Positions 19,587-27,558 are shown, numbered from the stretch's first letter. The stretch is DNA of 32,070 bases from Hyphomicrobiales bacterium (GCA_017305835.1 JAFKJY010000100.1:1-32070), one strand, 5' to 3'. Notes: generated from the sequence alone by a model not told the origin. Numbers and translations: made by a program.

Positions 19587-20606
19587 ATGTCGGACATGAT
19601 CACGGATATGGTGTCGCGGCTCTTCCGCGAGCACAGGGGCCGGCCGACCGAGGCGCCCGCGCTCGACCCCGGCTTATGGGCCGCGGTCGAGGAAATGGGC
19701 ATCCCGCTGGCGCTGGTGCCGGAGGCGCTGGGCGGCATCGGGCTCGAGGCCGCCGATGCCTGCGCCATCCTGCGCGTCGCCGGTGCGCAGGCGATCGCCG
19801 CGCCGCTGGCCGACACGATGCTGGCCAGCCTCCTGCTGGCGCAGGCCGGCGCGGATTTCCTATCCGGCCCGCTGGCGGTCGTCACGGCGCCTTCCGGCAC
19901 CACCGGCTGCGCACCCGGAGCGCGCTTCCGCGCCGTCGCCTTCGGCCGCGCGGCGGCCGCGCTGGTGGTTGTCGGCGACGGCTGGATCGAGACCGTCCCC
20001 GCCCCCTTCGCGGTCGAGCCGGGAGCCAACATCGCGGGCGAGCCGCGCGACACGCTGACGACCACTGCCGCCGCGTCCGGCCGGTGGGCGCTGACCGTCG
20101 ATCCTGCTGTACTGCGCGGGCTGCGGGCCGTGCTGGCGGCAGCACAGATGGCCGGTGCGGCGCAGACCGCGCTCGACCTGACGGTGGCTTATGCCAACGA
20201 GCGCGTCCAGTTCGGCCGCCCGATAGGCAAATTCCAGGCGATCCAGCACCACATCGCCGTCATCGCGTCGGAAGCCGCGGCCATGGGCGCGGCGGCAGAC
20301 ATGGCGGCCGAGGCGATCCCCTTCGCCGCCACAGACCCGGACGGCTTCCTCGCGAAGGCTGCGGCCGCCAAGGTGAGATGCGGCGAGGCGGCCGGCCGCA
20401 TCGCCGGTCTCGCCCATCAGGTCCACGGCGCCATCGGCTTCACGCAGGAATACGAGCTGCACATGTTCACTCGCCGCCTGTGGAGCTGGCGCGACGAGCA
20501 CGGCAGCGAGGCGGGCTGGTCCGAGATACTCGGCGAGCGCCTGTTCGCGCGCGGTGCCGCCGCGCTCTGGCAGGAGATCACGCGCCCGACCGGAGAGGCC
20601 GCATGA
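19587..20606 (+). CDS. Acyl-CoA dehydrogenase family protein, short subunit of a probable heteromeric enzyme
   Basis: A 339-residue acyl-CoA dehydrogenase-like protein, shorter than the usual 380-400. The C-terminal domain is recognisable: R206 and QFGRPIGKFQAIQHHIA (208-224) for FAD contact, then HQVHGAIGFTQEYELHMFTRR. The N-terminal and middle domains are reduced, and the SxPxSGSD FAD-contact motif is absent. This architecture matches one half of the heterotetrameric dehydrogenases known from steroid side-chain and cholate degradation, where two different subunits complete one active site. It overlaps the next dehydrogenase gene by 4 nt (ATGA), which supports a fixed 1:1 partnership. Confidence 0.87.
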   Translation: MSDMITDMVSRLFREHRGRPTEAPALDPGLWAAVEEMGIPLALVPEALGGIGLEAADACAILRVAGAQAIAAPLADTMLASLLLAQAGADFLSGPLAVVTAPSGTTGCAPGARFRAVAFGRAAAALVVVGDGWIETVPAPFAVEPGANIAGEPRDTLTTTAAASGRWALTVDPAVLRGLRAVLAAAQMAGAAQTALDLTVAYANERVQFGRPIGKFQAIQHHIAVIASEAAAMGAAADMAAEAIPFAATDPDGFLAKAAAAKVRCGEAAGRIAGLAHQVHGAIGFTQEYELHMFTRRLWSWRDEHGSEAGWSEILGERLFARGAAALWQEITRPTGEAA

Positions 20607-21751
20607 ACGCCATCCCCTTCGCCCCGCCGCCCGGCGAGGCCCCCTATCGCACGCTGCGCGCCGAGGTGCGCGAATTCCTCGGCGAGGCGCTGCCGGCCGG
20701 CTATTCGGCCTTCGACCGCGCCCGCTCTTGGAACGGCCACGACCCGGAATTCTCGCGGCGGCTGGGCGCGCGCGGCTGGCTCGGCATGACCCTGCCGAAG
20801 GCCTATGCCGGGCACGAGCGGTCTCCGCTCGAGCGCTACGTCGTGGTCGAGGAACTGCTCGCCGCCGGCGCGCCGGTCGCTGCCCACTGGATCGCCGACC
20901 GGCAGTCGGCGCCGCTGATCCTGCATTTCGGCACCGAGGCGCAGCGCCGCGCCGTCCTGCCTGGGATCGCTGCCGGCGAGACCTATTTCTGCATCGGCAT
21001 GTCCGAGCCCGGCAGTGGATCCGACCTCGCCGCCGCCCGCACCAGCGCCCAGCCGGTCGACGGCGGCTACCGCATCAACGGCACCAAGCTGTGGACCACC
21101 TATGCGCACAAGGCGCACTACATGATCCTGTTCTGTCGCACCGGCGCGGCGGAGGATCGCCACGGCGGCACCAGCCAGCTCCTGATCGACCTGAAGACGC
21201 CGGGCGTCCGCATCAGCCCGATCATCGACCTCGCCGGCGAGCACCATTTCAACGAGGTCGCCTTCGAGGACGTGTTTGTCCCGGCCGGCGCGCTGATCGG
21301 CGTCGAGGGCGACGGCTGGCGGCAGGTGATGAGCGAGCTCGCCTTCGAGCGCTCCGGGCCCGACCGCTTCCTCTCCGCCTTCGCGCTGATGATCGAGCTC
21401 ATGCGCGTCCTCGAAGCCGCGCCCGACCGACAGGCGAAGCGGGCCGTGGGGCGGCTCGCCGCGCATCTCATGGTGCTGCGCCACATGTCGCGCTCGATCG
21501 CCGGCATGCTGGCGCGCGGCGAGAATCCGGCGCTGCAGGCGACCATCGTCAAGGACCTCGGCACGCTGCTGGAGCAGGAGATTCCCGAGATCGCGCGCAG
21601 CCTCGTGCCGGCCGGGATCGGCGACCAGGAGGACGAGGCCTTCGTGGCGACATTCGCGCGCGTGCTGACGGCGGCCCCCAGCTTCTCGCTGCGGGGCGGT
21701 ACGCGCGAGATCCTGCGCGGTATCATCGCCCGCGGCCTCGGCCTGCGCTGA
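20603..21751 (+). CDS. Acyl-CoA dehydrogenase family protein, second subunit
   Basis: A 382-residue acyl-CoA dehydrogenase with the FAD-contact motif SEPGSGSDLA (134-143), INGTKLWTTYA (158-168), and the C-terminal GGTREILRGIIARGLGL. The common catalytic Glu of medium-chain enzymes (in YEGT) is Gly here (RGGT). Glu249 in FERSG is at the position used as base by isovaleryl-type and some heteromeric enzymes, so it is the likely base; this is by-eye alignment. The ATGA overlap with the shorter subunit upstream argues for a heteromeric complex that desaturates an unusual acyl-CoA. The crotonase gene follows after 11 nt with an AAAGGAG site. Confidence 0.9.
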   Translation: MNAIPFAPPPGEAPYRTLRAEVREFLGEALPAGYSAFDRARSWNGHDPEFSRRLGARGWLGMTLPKAYAGHERSPLERYVVVEELLAAGAPVAAHWIADRQSAPLILHFGTEAQRRAVLPGIAAGETYFCIGMSEPGSGSDLAAARTSAQPVDGGYRINGTKLWTTYAHKAHYMILFCRTGAAEDRHGGTSQLLIDLKTPGVRISPIIDLAGEHHFNEVAFEDVFVPAGALIGVEGDGWRQVMSELAFERSGPDRFLSAFALMIELMRVLEAAPDRQAKRAVGRLAAHLMVLRHMSRSIAGMLARGENPALQATIVKDLGTLLEQEIPEIARSLVPAGIGDQEDEAFVATFARVLTAAPSFSLRGGTREILRGIIARGLGLR

Positions 21752-21762
21752 AAGGAGACGAC

Positions 21763-22563
21763 ATGGCATTGGTGCTGACGGAAAAGCTGGAGGGCGGCGT
21801 CCTCCTGATGAAGCTCAACGACCCGGAGACGCGCAACGCGATCTCCGACATGCCGATGGTCGAGGCGATCCTCGACGCGCTCGACGCGGCCCAGGCCGAC
21901 ACGGCGGTGCGCGCCATCGTGCTCACCGGCGAGGGCAAGTCGTTCTCGGCCGGCGGCAACGTCAAGAAGATGGGCCCCGGTCAGGGGCTGGCCGACGCGC
22001 TGCCGGCGCGCACCCGCTTCAACTACAAACAGGGCATCCAGCGCCTGCCGCTCGCCTTCGAGGCGCTGGAACTGCCGGTGATCGCGGCCGTCAACGGGCA
22101 CGCGATCGGCGCCGGCTGCGACCTCGCGCTGATGTGCGACATCCGCATCGCCGGCCGCTCGGCGCAGTTCGCCGAGAGCTTCGTGCGGGTCGGCATCGTG
22201 CCGGGAGACGGCGGCGCCTGGCTGCTGCCGCGCATCGTCGGCTTCGCCAAGGCGAGCGAGATGGCGCTGACCGGCGACACGGTCGGCGCCGACGAGGCGC
22301 TGCGCATCGGGCTGGTCAGCAAGGTCGTCGACGACGAGGCGCTGGTGGAGACGGCCGTCGCCATGGCCGGCCGCATCGCGGCGCAGCCGCCGTACGCCGT
22401 GCGGCTGACCAAGCGGCTGCTGCGCGAGGCGGCGACGATGACGCTGGCGCAGACGCTGGAGCTATCCGGCGCCTACCAGGCGCTCTGCCACGCGACCGGC
22501 GACCACCGCGAGGCGGTCTCGGCGCTGCTCGAGAAGCGCAAGCCGGTCTTTTCCGGCGACTGA
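21763..22563 (+). CDS. Enoyl-CoA hydratase/isomerase (crotonase) family protein
   Basis: A 266-residue crotonase-fold protein. The CoA-binding/oxyanion motifs are FSAGGNVKKM (61-70) and NGHAIGAGCDLALMCD (111-126). Of the two catalytic glutamates of rat enoyl-CoA hydratase, only the second is kept (Glu166 in KASEMALTGD). The first is Phe140 (AESFVRVG), while an Asp occurs at 149 in PGDGG. It may therefore be an isomerase, hydrolase or specialised hydratase rather than a standard enoyl-CoA hydratase. It sits in the same transcript as the acyl-CoA dehydrogenases and thiolase. No 3-hydroxyacyl-CoA dehydrogenase gene accompanies it in this window. Confidence 0.88.
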   Translation: MALVLTEKLEGGVLLMKLNDPETRNAISDMPMVEAILDALDAAQADTAVRAIVLTGEGKSFSAGGNVKKMGPGQGLADALPARTRFNYKQGIQRLPLAFEALELPVIAAVNGHAIGAGCDLALMCDIRIAGRSAQFAESFVRVGIVPGDGGAWLLPRIVGFAKASEMALTGDTVGADEALRIGLVSKVVDDEALVETAVAMAGRIAAQPPYAVRLTKRLLREAATMTLAQTLELSGAYQALCHATGDHREAVSALLEKRKPVFSGD

Positions 22564-22612
22564 GCGCCGCCGCGCATGCAGACCGTTTGTTGACTGCGAT
22601 ATGTGTTTAATT

Positions 22613-22624
22613 TACTCATTGGTA
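22613..22624. promoter_or_regulatory. Palindromic operator upstream of the fourth rid gene
   Basis: TACT-CATT-GGTA matches all eight defined positions of the region-wide motif and sits in the AT-rich 163-nt gap after the crotonase gene, 103 nt before the Rid start at 22727. No second copy 20-21 bp away is visible. It implies a separate regulated promoter for the Rid-amidohydrolase pair. Confidence 0.6.
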
Positions 22625-22726
22625 TGAAATATCGAAAGCCATCGGAAAGCGTCTGGACAGGCGCCGCCCCGGTTTCCGACCGCCAGCCAAGCCGCCCCAA
22701 CCATCCAACCGCAACGAGGTCCACCG

Positions 22727-23128
22727 ATGCCGATCCAGTATCTCAATCCGCGCAACGACCCCTACGAGAAATACGGCCTCAACCCCGGGGCCGTCGCCAA
22801 CGGCTTCGTCTTCGCCGGCGGCATGGCGCTCGACCTCAACACGCTGAAACGGCTGCCTGAGGCCGTCACCATCGCCGACGAGACCCGGCTCGCGCTCAAG
22901 GAGATCGAGGACGTGATCGCGGCCGCCGGGTGCACGCTGCGCGACATCGTCAAGGTCACCTGCTACCTGTCCGACGATTCCTACCGGCGCGAGTTCTGGG
23001 AGGCCTATACCGAGGTGATGGGCCCCGGCCCCTATCCGGCCCGCTGCACCTTCGTGGTCGGCATCGCCGGCGACTGCCGCGTTGAGATCGACGCCATCGC
23101 CGTCGTGCCGGAGAAGGCGCGCAAATGA
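22727..23128 (+). CDS. RidA/YjgF-family protein, fourth copy
   Basis: A 133-residue Rid-family protein: CTLRDIVKVTCYLSDD (69-84), then GPYPARCTFVVG. It is the only copy here with the full catalytic context, Arg106 in PAR, plus the C-terminal EIDAIA strand, so it is the best candidate for a true imine/enamine hydrolase. Its N-terminal half shares KYGL and LKRLPEA with the copy at 3194. The stop overlaps the amidohydrolase start (ATGA), so the two are translationally coupled. This suggests they act on consecutive intermediates, perhaps a nitrogen-containing one; that is inference. Confidence 0.9.
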   Translation: MPIQYLNPRNDPYEKYGLNPGAVANGFVFAGGMALDLNTLKRLPEAVTIADETRLALKEIEDVIAAAGCTLRDIVKVTCYLSDDSYRREFWEAYTEVMGPGPYPARCTFVVGIAGDCRVEIDAIAVVPEKARK

Positions 23129-23973
23129 CACGCCGTCCCTTCACCGACTGGCACACCCACATCTACCTGCCCGAGCATTGCGGTCCGGTGTGGACGCGGC
23201 GCGGGCTGGAGCTCGTCGGCAAGGAAGCCTTCGGCGTCGCCACGCCGGAGGCGCACATCCAGGCGATGGACGAGGCCGGCGCCTCGCATTTCGCCGTCGT
23301 CGGCCTGCAGATCGCGATGATGGGGATGCACATCCCCAACGACTTCATCGGCACATATCTGCACGCCCACAAGGACCGCGCCATCGGCGTCGGCAGCGTC
23401 GACCCGACCCAGGCCGGCGCGCCGCAGCGCCTGCGCGACGCGGTGAAGGAGTGGGGCCTGAGCGGAGTCAAGATCTCGCCGCCCTACCAGGGCTTCCATC
23501 CGCATTCGGAGGAGGCCTACGCGATCTACCGCACGGCGGCCGACCTCGGCATCTTCGTGATGTTCCATCAGGCGAGCGTGTTCGCGCCGGACGGACATCT
23601 GGAGGTAGCGAGCCCCAGCCTGATCGACAAGGTGGCGCGCGAGTTCCGCGGCACGAAGTTCCTGCTCGCCCATTTCGGCAAGCCGTGGATGAACGAGCTC
23701 GTCGAGCTGATGATGAAGAACCCGAACGTCTATGCCGACGTCTCGACCCTGCCGATCAAGACCTGGCAGCTCTACACCGGGCTGCGGCTGGCGATCGAGG
23801 GCCGGGTGACCGGCCGGCTCCTCTACGGCTCCGACTTCCCCTCCTTCACGCCCAGGCAGGACATCGAAGCCTTCCTCGCCATCTCCGACCTGAAGATGCC
23901 GCTGCCGATCCCGCGCGAGGTCGTCGAGGACATCCTCTACAACCGGCCTTTCGAGCTGCTGGTTCAAAAATAG
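23125..23973 (+). CDS. Metal-dependent amidohydrolase family 2 protein (ACMSD-like fold)
   Basis: A 282-residue TIM-barrel amidohydrolase of the Amidohydro_2 class. Metal ligands are visible in order: His10 and His12 (DWHTH), His148 (MFHQA), His183 (LAHFG) and Asp237 (YGSDFPS). Family members act as decarboxylases (such as ACMSD), hydratases or lactone/amide hydrolases on unsaturated carboxylates, usually with zinc or manganese; the reaction here is not predictable. The ATGA overlap with the Rid gene and shared operator tie it to the regulon. It is the last gene of the catabolic region, 115 nt before the tRNA gene on the other strand. Confidence 0.88.
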   Translation: MTRRPFTDWHTHIYLPEHCGPVWTRRGLELVGKEAFGVATPEAHIQAMDEAGASHFAVVGLQIAMMGMHIPNDFIGTYLHAHKDRAIGVGSVDPTQAGAPQRLRDAVKEWGLSGVKISPPYQGFHPHSEEAYAIYRTAADLGIFVMFHQASVFAPDGHLEVASPSLIDKVAREFRGTKFLLAHFGKPWMNELVELMMKNPNVYADVSTLPIKTWQLYTGLRLAIEGRVTGRLLYGSDFPSFTPRQDIEAFLAISDLKMPLPIPREVVEDILYNRPFELLVQK

Positions 23974-24088
23974 TTGACGCGGTCCGCGCAACGGTCACAG
24001 CCGAATCCTGAAGCCTTATCCGCTCAGGCGGTCTCGCAGCATGCCGCTTCGCATAAACTCGACGAATAGGCAAAAAACAAACGCTTAT

Positions 24089-24164
24089 TGGTGGGCCTGG
24101 CAGGACTCGAACCTGCAACCAAGCGGTTATGAGCCGCCGGCTCTGACCATTGAGCTACAGGCCC
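24089..24164 (-). tRNA. tRNA with CAU anticodon, probably tRNA-Ile2
   Basis: A 76-nt cloverleaf with a perfect 7-bp acceptor stem (GGGCCTG with CAGGCCC), a D-arm TAGCTCAATGGTCAGAGC, anticodon loop CTCATAA (anticodon CAT), and T-loop GGTTCGAGTCC. Discriminator A and CCA are encoded. CAU can be elongator Met or lysidine-modified Ile2. The anticodon stem and variable region (GCGG-CTCATAA-CCGC then TTGGTTGC) resemble bacterial Ile2 more than Met, so Ile2, modified by TilS to read AUA, is preferred. Confidence 0.85.
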
Positions 24165-24320
24165 CACGCCGGCTGACTTAGTTTCTTTTGCGGGGGGAGA
24201 CAAGCAGCGCCGCAATCGGCCCACATTCCTCCCCTAGGGCGGCCGGCGCCTGTATGGTGACCGCGCCGGCCCGCGCCCGAGGCGGGGCGGGCGCGACGAA
24301 CGCGAAGAATGGAGACATCG

Positions 24321-25031
24321 ATGACGAGACTGCTGCCGCTGGCCCTTGCCGCCACCCTCGCCCTGCCGCTCGCCGCGCGCGCCGACGATGCGCGCCCCGT
24401 GCCGCAGATCTCCGTCTCCGGCCAGGGCGAGGCGGCGCTCGCGCCCGACAGGGCCTGGCTCAGCCTGTCGATCCGCCGCGAGGCAGACACCGCGCGCGCC
24501 GCCATGGACGACGCCAGCAAGGCCGCGGCCGACGTGATCGCCGCGTTGAAGGCGGCCGGCGTCGAGAGCCGCGACCTGCAGACCTCCGGCCTCAACATCG
24601 AGCCGCGCTACGTCTATCCCAAGGACAATGACGGCACCCAGCAGCCCAAGCTCGTCGGCTACGCCGTCACCAACTCGCTGTCGGTGCGCGTGCGCGACCT
24701 GGCCAAGCTCGGCGAACTCATCGACCGCTCGGTCACCCTCGGCGTCAACCAGGGCGGCGGCATCAGCTTCGACAACGAGAACCCCGCCCCGGCGCTCGAC
24801 GAGGCGCGCCGCAAGGCCGTCGCCGACGCCGTCGCCAAGGCCCGCACGCTGGCCGAGGCCGCCGGCGTCAGGCTGGGCAAGGTGCTGCTGATCACCGAGT
24901 CCTCCATGCCGGCGCCGATGCCGATGCAGGCCAAGGCGTTCCGCGACGCCGGCGCCACCGCCGTGCCGATCGAGGCCGGCGAGAACACCTACCACGTCGA
25001 CGTGAACGTCAGCTTCGAGATCGACGACTAG
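24321..25031 (+). CDS. SIMPL-domain (DUF541, YggE-like) periplasmic protein
   Basis: A 236-residue protein with an N-terminal signal peptide (MTRLLPLALAATLALPLAARA, cleavage near residue 21). It then has the SIMPL pattern: ISVSGQGEAALAPDRAWLSL, a helical stretch, LQTSGLNIEPRY, and a C-terminal ARTLAEAAGVRLGKVLLITE. Members are secreted or outer-membrane-associated proteins linked to stress tolerance, with no established enzymatic role. The ATG at 24321 is chosen because GGAG lies 7-10 nt before it; an in-frame ATG at 24309 coincides with that ribosome site. Monocistronic, followed by a repeat-rich spacer. Confidence 0.85.
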   Translation: MTRLLPLALAATLALPLAARADDARPVPQISVSGQGEAALAPDRAWLSLSIRREADTARAAMDDASKAAADVIAALKAAGVESRDLQTSGLNIEPRYVYPKDNDGTQQPKLVGYAVTNSLSVRVRDLAKLGELIDRSVTLGVNQGGGISFDNENPAPALDEARRKAVADAVAKARTLAEAAGVRLGKVLLITESSMPAPMPMQAKAFRDAGATAVPIEAGENTYHVDVNVSFEIDD

Positions 25032-25133
25032 AGCATTTCCAGCAAAGTGCGAAGCGGTTTTGCGTCCGCAAATGCGGCTCGAACAAAGAGATAGAGCGGT
25101 TCTGCCGATTCCGTGAAAACCGGAACCGCTCTA
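25032..25133. repeat. Dispersed palindromic repeat of rhizobial type
   Basis: The stretch begins GAGCATTTCCAGCAAAGTG immediately after the SIMPL stop and ends with an 11-bp perfect inverted repeat, TAGAGCGGTTC (25092-25102) and GAACCGCTCTA (25123-25133). From memory this is a frequent intergenic repeat in Mesorhizobium-like genomes. Its last hairpin may also serve as a terminator. Confidence 0.6.
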
Positions 25134-25156
25134 GCGGGAAGCCGACGACGGCGTCC

Positions 25157-25185
25157 CCCTCCCCCTCCCCCTTGCGGGGAGGGGT
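25157..25185. repeat. GC-rich hairpin repeat
   Basis: A C-rich run (CCTCCCC) pairs with GGGGAGG across a short TTGC-type loop, followed by TCAGGGGTGAGGG. This low-complexity element is common between genes in high-GC alphaproteobacteria. The remaining spacer to 25350 shows no gene or other structure. Confidence 0.45.
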
Positions 25186-25350
25186 CAGGGGTGAGGGTCG
25201 AGCCGCGCAACTCTTATAGACGATTGCCCGCCGACCGCCGCTGCCCCTCCCTCCCCGCTTGCATGACGGCCCCCCTGCGGCCATCATGCCGCCGCCTCAT
25301 TCGCAAACGGCCGCCGCCGCGGGACCCGTACATTGGACGACCAGCACGAC

Positions 25351-26085
25351 ATGAACCGCGACGCCGGCGCGGTGCCCTATCCGCGCCGCCGCGTCGTCCG
25401 CTTCGTGCTGAAGGCGCTGGCGCGCATCGCCTTTGCGCTGGTCGGCCGGCTGGAGGTGACCGGCCGCGACAACATCCCGGCCGCCGGCCCGGTCATCCTC
25501 GTCGCCAACCATTTCCACTTCGCCGACCCGGTCGCGCTGCTCGTGCTGCCGCGCCGGCAGGTCGAGTTCATCGGCGGCTTCCGCTTCGTCAACGCGCCGT
25601 GGATCGTCCGCTTCATCCCGCATCTGTGGGGCTATTTCCCCGCCTTCCGCGGCGGCTATTCGCGCTCGACGCTGCGCTCGGCCCTCGGCGTGCTGGAGCA
25701 GGGCGGCATCGTCGCACTGTTCCCCGAGGGCGGCTCCTGGGCGGCGACGCTGCGGCCCGGCCGGCCCGGCGCGGCCTATCTCGCGGTCGAATCGCAGGTT
25801 CGGGTCGTGCCGGTCGGGCTCGACGGCTTCACCGGCCTGTTCCGCGAGCGCCGGCCGCGCCTGCGCATCGTGATCGGCCGGCCGATCGGCCCGTTCGCGA
25901 TCTCCCCCGACCCCGCCGCGCGCCGCGCCGGCATCGACGCCGTCACCGGCGAGATCATGCGCGCCGTGGCCGCCCTCATCCCGCCCGCCGGCCGCGGCGT
26001 CTATTCCGACGACCCGGCCGTGCGCGAGGCGGCCGAGGCCGTCGCCGCCTTCCCCTTCGAGCAGGACGGCATGCGGGGCATGTGA
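25351..26085 (+). CDS. PlsC-like lysophospholipid acyltransferase
   Basis: A 244-residue acyltransferase from the ATG at 25351; a TTG at 25333 is an alternative start, and neither has a strong ribosome site. Motif I is NHFHFAD (H-x4-D, the catalytic pair). Motif III is FPEGGSW, in place of the usual FPEGTRS. Further along come VVPVGLDG and IVIGRPIG. Such enzymes transfer an acyl chain to lysophosphatidic acid or a related acceptor at the inner membrane face. A hydrophobic N-terminal helix (FVLKALARIAFALVG) would anchor it. The acceptor is unknown. The adjacent genes give no functional clue. Confidence 0.8.
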   Translation: MNRDAGAVPYPRRRVVRFVLKALARIAFALVGRLEVTGRDNIPAAGPVILVANHFHFADPVALLVLPRRQVEFIGGFRFVNAPWIVRFIPHLWGYFPAFRGGYSRSTLRSALGVLEQGGIVALFPEGGSWAATLRPGRPGAAYLAVESQVRVVPVGLDGFTGLFRERRPRLRIVIGRPIGPFAISPDPAARRAGIDAVTGEIMRAVAALIPPAGRGVYSDDPAVREAAEAVAAFPFEQDGMRGM

Positions 26086-26086
26086 T

Positions 26087-26204
26087 AGAGCATGTCGCCC
26101 GAAAGTGGGTACCGGTTTCGGGATGACGACATGCGCAAGAAGAAAGGCTTGAAGCGCGTCGCATGATTCCGGTTCGACGCGACGCGCTTCAAGCATGTCG
26201 CCCG
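26087..26204. repeat. Composite palindromic repeat between acyltransferase and MFS genes
   Basis: The left half is a nested inverted repeat: GCATGTCG-CCCGAAA, spacer, TTTCGGG-ATGA-CGACATGC (26090-26134). The right half has 15-bp perfect arms, CTTGAAGCGCGTCGC (26148-26162) and GCGACGCGCTTCAAG (26179-26193). GCATGTCGCCCG then recurs at 26193-26204 as a direct repeat of the start. It shares the GAGCAT...GAAAGTG opening with the repeat at 25032, so the two look like relatives of one rhizobial family. Confidence 0.65.
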
Positions 26205-26235
26205 GGGCGCGGGACCGAGGAAAGGCAGCGAGACG

Positions 26236-27558
26236 ATGGGCCAGTTCTTCCGCAGCGAGCGCGGCCAGCGCACCGCCTGGTATCTCTACGATTTCGGCAA
26301 TTCGGCCTATGCGGCGGTGGTGCTGCTCGCCATCTACTCGGCCTATTTCAAGGACGGCGTCGTCGGCGGTGCCGAAGGCTCGCGCCTGTGGGGCATCGCG
26401 GTCGCCGCCGCCATGCTGGTGACGGCCTTCATCTCGCCGGTGCTCGGCGCCGTCGCCGACCGGCTGGCGGTGAAGAAGCGCATGCTGGCGATCTTCACGG
26501 CCATCTCCGTCGCCTTCACCGGCTGCCTGTTCTTCGTCGGCAATGGCGACGTCTTCACCGGCATGCTGTTCTTCATCCTGGCCGAGATCGGCTACCGCGC
26601 CGCGCAGGTCTATTACGACGCGCTGCTGCCCGAGATCGCGCCGCGCTCTGAGCTCGGCAGCGTCTCGGGCCGTGGCTGGGCGATCGGCTCGCTCGGCGGC
26701 GTGCTGTGCCTCGCCGTCGTGCTGCCGCTGGTGGTGCTCGTCGGCGGCAATTTCGTGCTGCGGCTGACGATGGTCATCACCGCGGTCTGGTATCTCGCCT
26801 TCGCGCTGCCGCTGTTCTTCTTCGTCGAGGAGAAGGCCAGGCCCAGGCCGCTCGCGCCCGGCGAGAGCGTGTGGACCATCGGCTTCCGCCAGCTCTGGTC
26901 GACGATCCGCCGCCTGCGCGACCACCGCGAATACGTGAAGTTCATGGTCGCCTTCATCCTGTTCAACGACGGCGTGATGATCGCGCTCGACTTCGCCGCG
27001 ATCATCGGCGCCGTGCTCTACGGCTTCGCCCGCGACCAGTTGATCGTCCTGATCATCCTCGTCCAGTTGACCAATGTCGCCGGCGCCTGGGCCTTCGGCC
27101 GCATGACCGACCGCATGAGCGCCAAGAGCGCGCTCGGCCTGTCGCTGGTGGTGATGATCGGCGCCGTCCTCTGGCTCGCCGTCAACGGCGATCCGGCGAT
27201 GTTCTACGTCATCTGCTCGGTCGCCGGCTTCGCCATCGCCGGCTTGCAGTCGGTCAGCCGCTCGATGGTGGCCAAGCTGGTGCCGGCCGGCCGCAGCGGC
27301 GAGTTCTTCGGCCTGTTCGCCGTCGCCGGCCGCTCCTCCTCGGTCGTCGGCCCGTTCCTGTTCGGGCTGGCGGCGGCCGACGGCGCGGCCTGGTATGCCG
27401 CCCACGGCCTCAACGCCCATTCGGCCGAGCAGGCCGGCATGCGGCTCGCCATCTACGTCATCCTCGCCTTCCTGGTTGTCGGCGGCGTGCTGCTCGCCTT
27501 CGTGCGCGAAGACGAAGGCGCCGCCGCAGCCGAAGCCCACGCCAAGGCGTCGGCCTGA
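26236..27558 (+). CDS. UMF1/Atg22-type MFS transporter
   Basis: A 440-residue membrane protein with about twelve predicted helices. The N-terminal WYLYDFGNSAYAAVVL (15-30) is the signature of the UMF1 (Atg22-like, BtlA) branch of the major facilitator superfamily. The AFISPVLGAVADRLAVKKRM loop between helices 2 and 3 is the MFS motif A equivalent. Proteins of this branch are poorly characterised exporters or permeases; no substrate can be named. The start at 26236 is preceded by GAGGAAAGG. It follows the composite repeat and precedes the toxin-antitoxin pair by 53 nt. Confidence 0.87.
   Translation: MGQFFRSERGQRTAWYLYDFGNSAYAAVVLLAIYSAYFKDGVVGGAEGSRLWGIAVAAAMLVTAFISPVLGAVADRLAVKKRMLAIFTAISVAFTGCLFFVGNGDVFTGMLFFILAEIGYRAAQVYYDALLPEIAPRSELGSVSGRGWAIGSLGGVLCLAVVLPLVVLVGGNFVLRLTMVITAVWYLAFALPLFFFVEEKARPRPLAPGESVWTIGFRQLWSTIRRLRDHREYVKFMVAFILFNDGVMIALDFAAIIGAVLYGFARDQLIVLIILVQLTNVAGAWAFGRMTDRMSAKSALGLSLVVMIGAVLWLAVNGDPAMFYVICSVAGFAIAGLQSVSRSMVAKLVPAGRSGEFFGLFAVAGRSSSVVGPFLFGLAAADGAAWYAAHGLNAHSAEQAGMRLAIYVILAFLVVGGVLLAFVREDEGAAAAEAHAKASA

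Noticed and set aside
22727..23973. A 2-aminophenol/2-aminomuconate pathway suggested by Rid plus ACMSD-like genes
   Set aside because: No ring-cleavage dioxygenase, 4-oxalocrotonate enzymes or standard semialdehyde dehydrogenase are present; the ALDH is MmsA-like.
24089..24164. Elongator tRNA-Met
   Set aside because: Anticodon CAU allows it, but the anticodon-stem and variable-loop sequence resemble tRNA-Ile2 more; left as a minority possibility.
25297..27540. A 747-codon open frame on the minus strand opposite the acyltransferase and MFS genes
   Set aside because: Low-complexity His/Asp/Gly/Arg-rich translation typical of the antisense of GC-rich genes; both plus-strand genes have clear family motifs.
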